Origin: Paenibacillus sp. FSL H7-0331
Lineage (GTDB): Bacteria; Bacillota; Bacilli; Paenibacillales; NBRC-103111
Direction: 5' to 3'
NCBI RefSeq assembly: GCF_001956045.1
Contig: NZ_MRTH01000007.1
Coordinates: forward strand, 62,001 to 126,000
DNA: 64,000 nt
The position numbers and the translations under genes were made by a program. A model generated the notes under the pieces. The model made no database searches. It was not told where the DNA came from and worked only from the letters and a program-made list of their open reading frames with translations. This document shows positions 53,140 through 61,896 of this stretch, piece after piece; position 1 is the stretch's first letter; the number at the start of each line of letters is the position of its first letter.

Positions 53140-55908
53140 CTAAGAGACGGACAAGGTTCCATTCCAATCCTCGGTTGTACCATTCTGGAAGTATTCATCA
53201 CATAAATAGAAGTACAGCTTGGCAGCTTTATCCTGTCGATTTGCTTTGATCACCTGGAGGAATGCCTCTCTTGCGTCATAAAAACGTCCGACCTGATACA
53301 GTAATATCGCCTGCTCAAACTTTGCCTTTGTTTTTTCCTTCAACGTTCTCAGCGTATCGGGCTCACCTTGATAAACATCATACAGCTGCAGCGGCTCGTC
53401 CTTGCCCTCAATCCGGATCAGACCGAGGTTACGGTATTGGAAGCTGCTTTTGGCTTGAAGCGAGTCGATAATGTAGCTGGAAACGAGAATACTCGCACCT
53501 AACGGCTCGGTGATTTTTTCCAACACGCTCGCCAGATACACATCATCGGATATGACATTGCCCTCCAGCCGCTGCTCTTCTCCGATAATACCGAGTCGAA
53601 GCGGACCCTTATGCAGCCCTATACCCATGTCAATCGGTGCGTAATTGCAGCTGGCCCGGTGTGCATTATAAATCTCCAACTCCTTGATGATTCCGATGCC
53701 CGCCAGCAGCGCCTCGTCTGATCTCTTGGGGAACAGAGCCATAAAGCCGGCACCCTGATATTTGTTGATCATCCCATCATTATTGCGTATAAATGGACCA
53801 AAACGATTTAAATAGGAGTTCACAAAGTTAAAATTTTCCTCGGGTGTCAACCGTTTGGATAACAGATAGAAGGCGCGAATATTAACGATCAAAATGCCCA
53901 TTTCCTGCTCAACCTGATCGCCCAGCTCGACATCCAGAATACTGTCCTTATCCAGAAACCTCAAAAATTGCTGGGGTACGAACCGATAATACGCTTCACT
54001 TACCCGAGTGACCTTGGCAATGTAGCTGCGAATATGTGCAGCCATCACATTAAAGCTGTCTCCCAGGTCGGCGACTTCATCCCGTGTGCGAATATCGACG
54101 ACTGTCTCCCAATTTCCTTTGGAAATAGCGAGTGCCGAATTACGCAGCTTGCGTATGGAGGAAAGAATATAGTAAGAGGTCAGCAGCACAATCGCCAGCA
54201 GTACCAAAGTAATAACGGCAATCGTCTGGATAATATTGCGCAAAATCTTTTGGCGATGCTGCAAAATACCCTCCATGTTTTTACTTGTTTCAAACACACC
54301 GACAACTTTGCCAGAGCTGTTAAATATAGGACCAATCGCATACATCCAGAATCCTGTATCATCCTGCCATTGATCGGTCTCCACGGTACCGAGCTCCACG
54401 ACCCTCGTGTTCTTCGGCGTTTTGGGGAACGGATTGAACATATTTACATCGTCCGCATCTTCAATCATCCGGTATATCGTACCGTTCTCGTATTTATACA
54501 GTGCTTTATAGAATCCTCCGTCATCATTGTCTCCGGTATCCTCAAAGATCGAATCCATCTTTTGACGGAATACCTTATAATCGGCGGTTTTGTAATCCAA
54601 CGGTGAATTCATCCGTTCCAGCTTGTCGCCATCTATCAGATTACGACCGTTTCGCGCCAGCAAGGACAGCTCGCTCAATGTTTCGTTCTCCATTTTTTCC
54701 GTAAAATCGGTGTAAATAAAATAGGATAGCAAAATCATCGAACCGACAATGATCGGAATGAACACCATCATCTGCTTCAGCATCAAAGAAATACGACGAA
54801 GCATGATATGTAGGTAAAACAGTCTAATCGCGATGCCAAGTAGCAGCACTCCGACCAGCGCAATCGCCCAAATCAACCATTTATAAAATATTTGTGAAGA
54901 AGCATAACTTCCTTCCACTATCGGCGGTTGGATCGTTCCATCCGGATTTTGGCGAATAATTTGCTTTTCGTGCATGGTGATCAATCCGTTGTCCGCACCT
55001 ACACTGATGCCGGTCATATCCTCGAAAGATAAGTCGATCCCCTGCTGCTTCGCTTTTTCCACCGTTAACAGCGCTTCGATCACATAAGGCTGCGCTGGAT
55101 CCAGTCTGCTTACCGCTTGAGCATTATAGTCGATATACACCAGATGACCTGATTTATCGAGCTGCAATTGCTCAGGGAAGTTCCTTCGGGTTCGATCGAC
55201 GCCTGTTAAAGGATAGATCTGCTCGGCCTGCCCCCCATCGTTAATGCGATATATTTCACCACTGCGTGCTGTGATATAGACCAGATTGGCGTTATTGCCA
55301 ACAACACCCGCCACAAACTTACCAGCAGGCAGCTGCCAGGAACCGGCAGGTTGGGGCGTCGCTCCCAATTCCCCTCCTGTTGGCATCCGATACATAGTCA
55401 CCTTGTCGCCATTCTCGACAAAGAAGGTCAATACATCATTTTGCACATCCAACGATTTCAAGCTGCCATACCTGAATCGCTTCGCTTCTGCAGGATTGGA
55501 ATAACTCAGAGGAAAGAAACTGTCTTCCTCCTGACCCGTTGGAGAAAATCGAACGATCCGCTCCGACTTGACGACAAGCCCATAAGGGTCCAGCGTCATT
55601 TTACTCGTATACAGGTTGCCTTCGTTGTCCACTGCAAGTCCGTTGAAGCTATGAATGTCGCTAAGCGTATCATTCGTCTTGATGGTATAGAGGACAGTCC
55701 CTTGTGGGTCCAGCTTAACAATGCTTTTCTTCGAGTTATGAATCACATAGAGGTTGTTCTGCTTATCCGTTATCGCTTTGGAAATACTGCTCAACGGCAC
55801 ATTACGCTGCCAGGGTGAGCTTGTCATAACGTCGCTTTTTTGGTATACAACATAACCTGAAGCCACAATCAGCACTGTGAGCAGCAGAGCTACTACCCAT
55901 TTCTTCAT
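53140..55908 (-). CDS. Membrane sensor with NHL-type propeller, HAMP and degenerate class III cyclase domain
   Basis: A protein of 922 residues. After a signal span (1-20), residues 40-330 form NHL-like repeats outside the cell. Spans at about 342-367 and 380-400 are followed by a cache-like loop, a span at 560-583 and a HAMP at 585-640. Residues 650-850 are a class III cyclase domain (EQEMGILIVNIRAFYLLSKRLTPEENF). Asn676 replaces the first metal Asp, Ala720 the second (QGAGFMALF for the usual GD), Tyr791 the Asn of VNLAxR and Val795 the Arg, so catalysis is very unlikely. A C-terminal helical tail follows. Start ATG is preceded by GAACGATG... with no clear site. It probably acts as a sensor or scaffold. 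Confidence 0.88.
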   Translation of the reverse strand: MKKWVVALLLTVLIVASGYVVYQKSDVMTSSPWQRNVPLSSISKAITDKQNNLYVIHNSKKSIVKLDPQGTVLYTIKTNDTLSDIHSFNGLAVDNEGNLYTSKMTLDPYGLVVKSERIVRFSPTGQEEDSFFPLSYSNPAEAKRFRYGSLKSLDVQNDVLTFFVENGDKVTMYRMPTGGELGATPQPAGSWQLPAGKFVAGVVGNNANLVYITARSGEIYRINDGGQAEQIYPLTGVDRTRRNFPEQLQLDKSGHLVYIDYNAQAVSRLDPAQPYVIEALLTVEKAKQQGIDLSFEDMTGISVGADNGLITMHEKQIIRQNPDGTIQPPIVEGSYASSQIFYKWLIWAIALVGVLLLGIAIRLFYLHIMLRRISLMLKQMMVFIPIIVGSMILLSYFIYTDFTEKMENETLSELSLLARNGRNLIDGDKLERMNSPLDYKTADYKVFRQKMDSIFEDTGDNDDGGFYKALYKYENGTIYRMIEDADDVNMFNPFPKTPKNTRVVELGTVETDQWQDDTGFWMYAIGPIFNSSGKVVGVFETSKNMEGILQHRQKILRNIIQTIAVITLVLLAIVLLTSYYILSSIRKLRNSALAISKGNWETVVDIRTRDEVADLGDSFNVMAAHIRSYIAKVTRVSEAYYRFVPQQFLRFLDKDSILDVELGDQVEQEMGILIVNIRAFYLLSKRLTPEENFNFVNSYLNRFGPFIRNNDGMINKYQGAGFMALFPKRSDEALLAGIGIIKELEIYNAHRASCNYAPIDMGIGLHKGPLRLGIIGEEQRLEGNVISDDVYLASVLEKITEPLGASILVSSYIIDSLQAKSSFQYRNLGLIRIEGKDEPLQLYDVYQGEPDTLRTLKEKTKAKFEQAILLYQVGRFYDAREAFLQVIKANRQDKAAKLYFYLCDEYFQNGTTEDWNGTLSVS

Positions 55909-55947
55909 CGTTCTTCATCGCCTCGATTTCGCAAGCCTTCGCTTGTC

Positions 55948-58900
55948 CTAATCGGCAGAAATCCGAATGGTTTTCGTACCGTCATCCCAATCTACCTGCA
56001 TGCCTAACAACTCCGCTACAAAGCGCAGCGGCACATAGGTTCTCCCCGCTATCATAACGGGCATGGTCTCCAGAGCAACAGCCTCTCCATCGACATAACC
56101 GACCGGATTATCTATGCTGCAAACTATCGTTGTGTTATCCAGACTGATCGTTACGGAATGCTGTTCAGCATCCCACATCACCATAGCTCCGAATGCTTCG
56201 GAAACAGGTCTTACTGGTAAAAATACCTTTTCATTCATTATAACAGGAGGAGCGGAAAAAGAGACTACTAAATTGGGCGAAATGACACTTTCTACCGGAA
56301 AAATCCGCGCATTCGCTCCCCAGGACTGTTCAATTTCCGCAGTGGCTGCCGCAAGCTCCTGCATCTGTTCGGGCGTATATTTGGCAAGCTCAATTTGGCC
56401 AATCTGTGCAATCGTCTGTTTGCTTTCTGCTGCCAGCTGCTCCATCAGAGCTGCCGGCAGCTGCGCCGTTGCCGACAAGTTCCCTTGCGCATCCTTCAGC
56501 AGTTCCGCAGATAACCCGTTAATCGTATCCAGCTTGGCAAAGAGAGCTTCCTTCTGTACGGTCAGAAGCATCAGGTTCAATGAGTGGATTGAGCCTTGAA
56601 GCTGCTCGACCTTGCCTGTGTCCTTCTGTCCTTGAGCCGTTTGCTGTGCATCCTGCAGCTTGATAAGCGCATCCTGCAGTGCCTGCATATTATCTGCGCT
56701 TCCGCTTTCCAATATGGCCAGCTTGCCAGCTGTTTCCATGAGGGATTTCAACTGTGCGGCTGCAGCCTGGGCATCTCCAGAGGTTATGGCCTGCTTCACC
56801 ACCAGCTCCAGCTCTTCCTGGCGGTGCGCCAGTGCGGCCTGCTCAGCCACGCCGCCTGCGCCCGCAGCATTGCCTGCTCCTGCTCCGTTTCCGGTACCAC
56901 CAGGTGCTGCTCCGCTGTTACCACCAGAAGAGCCTCCAGTTGCCCCACTGCCTGCCTCACTTCCCGAATTTCCAATTGTACCTGCGGTTCCACCAGTGTT
57001 TGTACCCCCTGTGGTCCCTGTTCCTCCACTGCCGCCATTTTGCAGGGTACCAGCGGCTGCAACGTCCGCTTCCAGCTGCTTGGCGAGTGCCTCCGGGTTA
57101 TTCAGCAGTGCAACCTGCTTGATAGCCGCCGCCTGATTTCCGCCTAACAAAGCCTGTATGAAGGCCGACTTTGCCTCCGCTTCCTTCAGCTTTATCGACA
57201 GCTCCAAGGTATCGACAGCCTTATTCGCTGCAAGCGCCTTTTCCTTGTCCGCCTTGAGCTGCTCCTGCTCCTTTTTCAAAGTTTCCAGCTCGATGTTCAT
57301 TTGAGCTGCTGTAAGCAGCGGTGCCAGCTGCCCGTCAGGACTTACCTCAACCGTCAGCTTAAATGAAGCCAGTTTCTCCGGACCTACTACGGCGTCGCCC
57401 TTCGGATTTTCCAAAGCCTGCAAATTAATCATTTGATCGGCTGAAACCCATACGCCGCCTGTCAGCTCTGACTTTATCAATATCCCTTGTCCCGATTCGG
57501 CCATCGTCCCCTTGGCAGCCGTATACAGCTCAGTCGTCAGCGCATCGAGTGCTATCCGAAACGTTCCGATCATCACCGTAGTGCCCGCATCAGCAGGTGG
57601 TTCACCCTTCTTAGGTGCTGCGACAGCTCCGGTAACGGCAGGATTTGCTGCAAACTCACCAGGAGGGTCCAGCTTGAGTGTGCCCGCAGTTCCATAACCG
57701 GCAGGAATACTTTCAGCCACAATCTCCTTGTCCCTATATAAGATGACCCTTAAGCCCTCCGGCTCACCGAACAGCAGGCTGAGCTCGCTTAATGGCTTTT
57801 GAATCGGTTCTTTTTTGCCAATCTGTTTGCCTCCCGCTGTAAATAACGCATAATCCGTCACATCCAGCTTCTTGTCGACCTTAAGCGAGAACTCGCTAAT
57901 CAATGTTCCTATCGTCGGCTTGAGACTCCAGCTTCCTTCCTGAGCCTTCGATTCTGGTGCAGCGGGATTGATCTTCGCAAGTCCATCATCAATATCACGG
58001 TATGGCAAAATCCCTTCCTTATATGTAGGCTCAACTGCGCCACCCGTATCGACATTCAGCTTGCCCAGCGCCTGCTTGTAGCTGATCCAGCTATTAAGCA
58101 CCGTCAACTCAGCCTGATCCTTGGCATCCACCACCAATTGCAGCTCCTCTGCCTTCATAAAGCCCAGCTTGAACTTCTGACCTGCTGCAGCAACAGCAGC
58201 TGCCGCTTTATCCCGCTCCCTCAGGGTCTGCGCATAAGCCTCCTCCGCACCTTTGGCATCGAGGTAAGATTGACGAATGGATAATATCACGTTTTTCAGA
58301 CTGTCTTTTTCCTTCAGCACCGCTTTATTCTGATCCATCATCGAAATTGGCAGCGATTGGCGAATATCGTCAAAATAACGAATACCATCATACTCCCCCT
58401 GCAGCAGCACCTTCGGTATCGGGAAAATAGCAAGCCACATAAAGCCCTCCCAATCCTGCTGGATACCCGCAAGCGTAGCATCGTAGCCAGCCATGAACAG
58501 GTCATAATCAATGTCCTTGGCCTTGTACATGCTTTCAATCACCCGCATGCGGGCTTCGCCGAACTTGGAGGCATACAGCTTGCGAGACACATCCACCTTC
58601 ATATCCGCGATCCTGCGGTCCTCACGATCCTGAAGTAAGGGCAGGTTCGTCTTTTGAGCATTGGCGCTGTATTTTTCCAACATGGCTTGGTTCAGATCAC
58701 CGTAATCCTGAATGTAGGACAGCTTGACGCCATCCTGTAGATCCATTCCGACCTTGTCCCCAAGTGCCAGCAGACTCGATTTGTACGAAAGCTGCGCCAG
58801 CTTCAAGCCCGATGCCGCTTGCTCCAAGCTCTTCTCGGCCTGATCACGCGCCGCCTGATCGGCTAATCCGAACTTCTGCTTGTTTCTCACGCCCTCCAGC

Positions 58901-59355
58901 TGGCTCTTGGCCGCATCCAGTTTTTTACGTGCCGCATTTTCTGCAAGCAGCCCCTGAAGAGCGTTCCCATACAGCTTTTCCATCTCATATTGCACGGACA
59001 ACGTCTTGCTCCGCAGTGCCTCATTAGCAATCAGCTGCTGCTTGCGTGCTTCTGGAACTTTTAAACGAATTTGCAGGTCCTTGCTCAAATTCCGCGGCTT
59101 GGCGAATAAACTCGAATCCTTGGCTTCCTCGCTTTGCACCGCATACTGTGCCTGTACCAGTTCTGCATTCTTTTTGGTTATGTCTGACCTGGCGTCCCGA
59201 ATTTCCTGACTGTTCTTAATGCCCAGTTGGATGGCCTCTTTTAAGGGCAAATCCTTGATCTGACCCCCAGGAGCAGCGAACGCTGTTAACATGAGCCCTT
59301 GATTCAACAAAAGGAGCAGGACGAGACAAGCTCCAACACGTTGCACAGACACCAA
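55948..59355 (-). CDS. TolC-like coiled-coil protein fused to Gly-rich linker and stalk domains
   Basis: An exported protein of 1135 residues. Residues 1-28 form a signal peptide (LVLLLLLNQGLMLTAFAAP). Residues 36-440 repeat the TolC/outer-membrane-efflux pattern twice (LKEAIQLGIKNSQEIRDARS... and SIRQSYLDAKGAEEAYAQ...), ending in LQLVVDAKDQAELTVLNSWISYKQALGKLN. Residues 480-680 form a beta region, 690-765 a coiled coil, 772-836 a Gly/Thr/Asn linker, 840-1010 helices, and 1020-1135 two copper-amine-oxidase N-terminal units (KVFLPVRPVSEAFGAMVMWDAEQ, RTYVPLRFVAELLGMQVDWDDG). TTG 59355 or GTG 59352 is the start, behind GGAGGGG. It is upstream of the degenerate cyclase and divergent from the DUF4280 gene. 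Confidence 0.88.
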   Translation of the reverse strand: MVSVQRVGACLVLLLLLNQGLMLTAFAAPGGQIKDLPLKEAIQLGIKNSQEIRDARSDITKKNAELVQAQYAVQSEEAKDSSLFAKPRNLSKDLQIRLKVPEARKQQLIANEALRSKTLSVQYEMEKLYGNALQGLLAENAARKKLDAAKSQLEGVRNKQKFGLADQAARDQAEKSLEQAASGLKLAQLSYKSSLLALGDKVGMDLQDGVKLSYIQDYGDLNQAMLEKYSANAQKTNLPLLQDREDRRIADMKVDVSRKLYASKFGEARMRVIESMYKAKDIDYDLFMAGYDATLAGIQQDWEGFMWLAIFPIPKVLLQGEYDGIRYFDDIRQSLPISMMDQNKAVLKEKDSLKNVILSIRQSYLDAKGAEEAYAQTLRERDKAAAAVAAAGQKFKLGFMKAEELQLVVDAKDQAELTVLNSWISYKQALGKLNVDTGGAVEPTYKEGILPYRDIDDGLAKINPAAPESKAQEGSWSLKPTIGTLISEFSLKVDKKLDVTDYALFTAGGKQIGKKEPIQKPLSELSLLFGEPEGLRVILYRDKEIVAESIPAGYGTAGTLKLDPPGEFAANPAVTGAVAAPKKGEPPADAGTTVMIGTFRIALDALTTELYTAAKGTMAESGQGILIKSELTGGVWVSADQMINLQALENPKGDAVVGPEKLASFKLTVEVSPDGQLAPLLTAAQMNIELETLKKEQEQLKADKEKALAANKAVDTLELSIKLKEAEAKSAFIQALLGGNQAAAIKQVALLNNPEALAKQLEADVAAAGTLQNGGSGGTGTTGGTNTGGTAGTIGNSGSEAGSGATGGSSGGNSGAAPGGTGNGAGAGNAAGAGGVAEQAALAHRQEELELVVKQAITSGDAQAAAAQLKSLMETAGKLAILESGSADNMQALQDALIKLQDAQQTAQGQKDTGKVEQLQGSIHSLNLMLLTVQKEALFAKLDTINGLSAELLKDAQGNLSATAQLPAALMEQLAAESKQTIAQIGQIELAKYTPEQMQELAAATAEIEQSWGANARIFPVESVISPNLVVSFSAPPVIMNEKVFLPVRPVSEAFGAMVMWDAEQHSVTISLDNTTIVCSIDNPVGYVDGEAVALETMPVMIAGRTYVPLRFVAELLGMQVDWDDGTKTIRISAD

Positions 59356-59556
59356 TTCAAACCCCTCCGACGTTAAATAACATTACATTCATAGTACATC
59401 AACTCTAGCAATCTCGCATCTTATTTATCGACAATTCTTGCTGCAGTCCTTAGCAGGAAAAGGAATTTATTGCTGCTTTCCGCTTTATTTAGTACTATGA
59501 AGCTATAGATTCACAGCTCGTGTACGCGCTAATATGAGGATAAGGTGGTAGATTCG

Positions 59557-59943
59557 ATGGGTATACTCGTCTGCGGAGGCGCAATGCTGCAATGCAGCTT
59601 TGGTGCTGCTCCAGGCACCTTGAACGTGCTCCCTGCCAATCTGGTGATGACCTCCATGCCCATTGCCAATATTATGGATAACAAACCGATGCTGAACATC
59701 ATGCCTTTTGGTATGTGCAACTCTCCGGCTAACCCCACAGTGGCCGCTGCAACTGCAGCCGCTTTTGGCGTATTAACCCCTATGCCCTGCGTTCCTGTTA
59801 CAGCGGCGCCCTGGGCGCCAGGCGCTCCAACCGTGCTGGTGGCCAACATGCCCGCCCTCAACAACAGCTCCAAATGCATGTGCAATTGGGGCGGCGTCAT
59901 TCAAGTAGTTAATCCCGGACAAGCAACCATTCAAGTGCCATAA
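59557..59943 (+). CDS. DUF4280 (PAAR-like) protein
   Basis: A 128-residue protein rich in Pro, Met, Gly and Cys, with MGILVCGGAMLQCSFGAAPGTLNVLP at the start and CMCNWGGVIQVVNPGQATIQVP at the end. This matches DUF4280, a PAAR-like fold that caps the spike of contractile injection systems such as eCIS and T6SS. Six or so Cys (VCGG, LQCS, MCN, MPC, KCMCN) could bind metal at the tip. ATG 59557 follows AAGGTGG; GTG 59545 overlaps it. It precedes the MORN gene by 78 bases and is divergent from the TolC-like gene by 201 bases. Confidence 0.85.
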   Translation: MGILVCGGAMLQCSFGAAPGTLNVLPANLVMTSMPIANIMDNKPMLNIMPFGMCNSPANPTVAAATAAAFGVLTPMPCVPVTAAPWAPGAPTVLVANMPALNNSSKCMCNWGGVIQVVNPGQATIQVP

Positions 59944-60021
59944 GCAAGCGTCAGATAGGAAAAGATACGGTTTACAGCCTTCATGATGGCATGTGGGCGA
60001 TCCTGCAATAGGAGTGAGAAC

Positions 60022-61806
60022 GTGAATGCATTCGTGAAAACCATGGATACGATCTTCAGGCCGGTTGTATCCCCTATATTTACCAAGATGTTAAAGCCTA
60101 TGTTTAAATTTAGAGCATTCACCATGGCTCTTATCAAAAAATTCCAGGCTTTCCTGAAGACCATACTGGGAACCAAGGAATCCTCTCTCAGCAACTATGT
60201 GCCAATCGGGTACTACTATGTGTCCAAGCGTCTGCTGCTGATCTGTTTTCTCATCATTTTGCTGCTCTCCTACTTTATATTTATTCGTCCCCCTGTTTTT
60301 GTAAATAAGTGGTTTAATCGACCGACCATCTTGCAGGAAAATACGCCTAAGACCTCCGTTTTTTCGGGAAAGGCCAAGGTTGTCGATGAACAGCAGGGCG
60401 CCCGATACGAAGGCGAGCTTATTGACGGGCTATATGCGGGGACAGGTAAACTTTACGGCAAACAAGGTGTTCTGCTCTACGAGGGAGCTTTTGACAAAGG
60501 ACAAAAGAGCGGCGCAGGTACCTTGAACGATGATCAGGGTAGACTGCTTTACAAAGGACTATTTGTCGCTGACGCTTACAATGGACTTGGCACTCTCTAT
60601 ACCCCGGACCAAAAGGTACGCTACATCGGTGAATTCCAAAATGGCCAATACGGTGGTACGGGCAAGCTGTTCTATCCAAACGGCAGCATCCAATATGATG
60701 GTGCGTTCCACGCAGGGAAGTACAGTGGTGCAGGCAAGCTGTTCGATACGACAGGGATATTGCTGTATGAGGGAGATTTTGCCGGAAACGAATACAACGG
60801 AGCGGGTAAGCTATTCAACAGCAAAGGCATTATGCTTTATGATGGAGCCTTCAAAAACGGCAAGTTTTCGGGTGAAGGCAGCGAATTCCATGAAAACGGG
60901 ATGCTTAAATACAAAGGCGCCTTTACGGCAGGCTCTTATAACGGAGAAGGTGTCGCTACGAGCGATAAAGGCCTCGTTACGTATAAAGGCGGCTTTATCA
61001 ATAACGTATACCATGGCGTAGGCGAAGTGATGGATGAGGCAGGCAGAACCCTGTACAAGGGTGATTTCAAAAACGGTATGTACGATGGTGTCGGGACCTT
61101 ATTCGATGCGGACGGATCCCCTGTGCTGAAATCATTCTTCGTAAGCGGTAACGTGAACCTGCAGGGCTATATCGGCCTTTCGAGTAAAAAGCTTGAGGAT
61201 ATACTCGGCAAGCCAGCTGAAGTCACCCTGCTCGGTATGCCTGATCCTCTGGCCGCTTTAAACGATGCCACTGCAGGAGCCGTTGGTGGTGCTGGAGGCA
61301 CTACAGGGGCAGGTGGAACAGTAGTAGTTGGCGGGGCCAATCCAAGCACAACTGGACCGGCTGGTAACACGGCAAGAACAACCTTGCCTGGTACAGGCAC
61401 GGATAACACTGCCGGTGTGAACGGAATTACTGACGGCAATGCGACTAACGGCGGAACTGGCGCCGCAGTCAGCGATATTATCGAGCTGAAGCTGGGCTAT
61501 CCGAATTATCAAATGACCTTTATTGTCAGCGCTTCTCCAGCCAACCCCAAGGAGGCTACCGTTACCTCTTTCACCTTATGGGGCAGCAAGCCGCTGGCTC
61601 TTATCGCTCCTGCTGTAGAAACCTTTACCGACCCCAAGCAGCCGAATGCGCTGGGCTACCGGATTCTGGAGCTCAAGCGGGCTGACCAACCGGGAAGCTA
61701 TACCAATAGCTATTATAAGGATGATTATCTGCTTACTTTCACTCACCGCGTAACTGGCAATACCGCTACCCAGCTTGAAATTATACCGACAAAGCCGGCG
61801 AATTAA
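60022..61806 (+). CDS. Membrane-anchored MORN-repeat protein
   Basis: A protein of about 594 residues. The N-terminal 68 residues are cytoplasmic and basic, a single span follows (LLLICFLIILLLSYFIFIR, about 70-88), and residues about 118-357 are ten MORN-type repeats of 24 residues of the form YEGxFxxGxxxGxGxLxxxxGxLL. The next region is a Gly/Thr/Asn-rich linker, like that in the TolC-like protein, then a C-terminal domain of about 110 residues (VSDIIELKLGYPNYQMTFIVSASPANP). GTG 60022 lies 7 bases behind AGGAG; the frame from 59983 lacks a site. It is cotranscribed with DUF4280. A terminator follows. Confidence 0.88.
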   Translation: MNAFVKTMDTIFRPVVSPIFTKMLKPMFKFRAFTMALIKKFQAFLKTILGTKESSLSNYVPIGYYYVSKRLLLICFLIILLLSYFIFIRPPVFVNKWFNRPTILQENTPKTSVFSGKAKVVDEQQGARYEGELIDGLYAGTGKLYGKQGVLLYEGAFDKGQKSGAGTLNDDQGRLLYKGLFVADAYNGLGTLYTPDQKVRYIGEFQNGQYGGTGKLFYPNGSIQYDGAFHAGKYSGAGKLFDTTGILLYEGDFAGNEYNGAGKLFNSKGIMLYDGAFKNGKFSGEGSEFHENGMLKYKGAFTAGSYNGEGVATSDKGLVTYKGGFINNVYHGVGEVMDEAGRTLYKGDFKNGMYDGVGTLFDADGSPVLKSFFVSGNVNLQGYIGLSSKKLEDILGKPAEVTLLGMPDPLAALNDATAGAVGGAGGTTGAGGTVVVGGANPSTTGPAGNTARTTLPGTGTDNTAGVNGITDGNATNGGTGAAVSDIIELKLGYPNYQMTFIVSASPANPKEATVTSFTLWGSKPLALIAPAVETFTDPKQPNALGYRILELKRADQPGSYTNSYYKDDYLLTFTHRVTGNTATQLEIIPTKPAN

Positions 61807-61825
61807 CTCATATCCAGCAGCTAGA

Positions 61826-61872
61826 GGATGTCCCCTAAGGTCAACAAGGCCTTACGTGACATCCCTTTTTTT
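61826..61872 (+). terminator. Rho-independent terminator after the MORN gene
   Basis: GGATGTC...TAAGG / CCTTA...GACATCC stem with internal bulges, followed by seven T. It ends the DUF4280-MORN transcript; the next gene begins 25 bases later with its own site. Confidence 0.88.
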
Positions 61873-61896
61873 CTTAATCTCGGAAGGAGCTCTCCA

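Noticed and set aside
53140..55908. Active adenylate cyclase
   Set aside because: Both metal Asp and the Asn/Arg of the active site are replaced.
56596..57147. Cys/Pro/Ala-rich open frames on the plus strand opposite the TolC-like gene
   Set aside because: They arise from the GC-rich linker of the minus-strand gene and lack ribosome sites.
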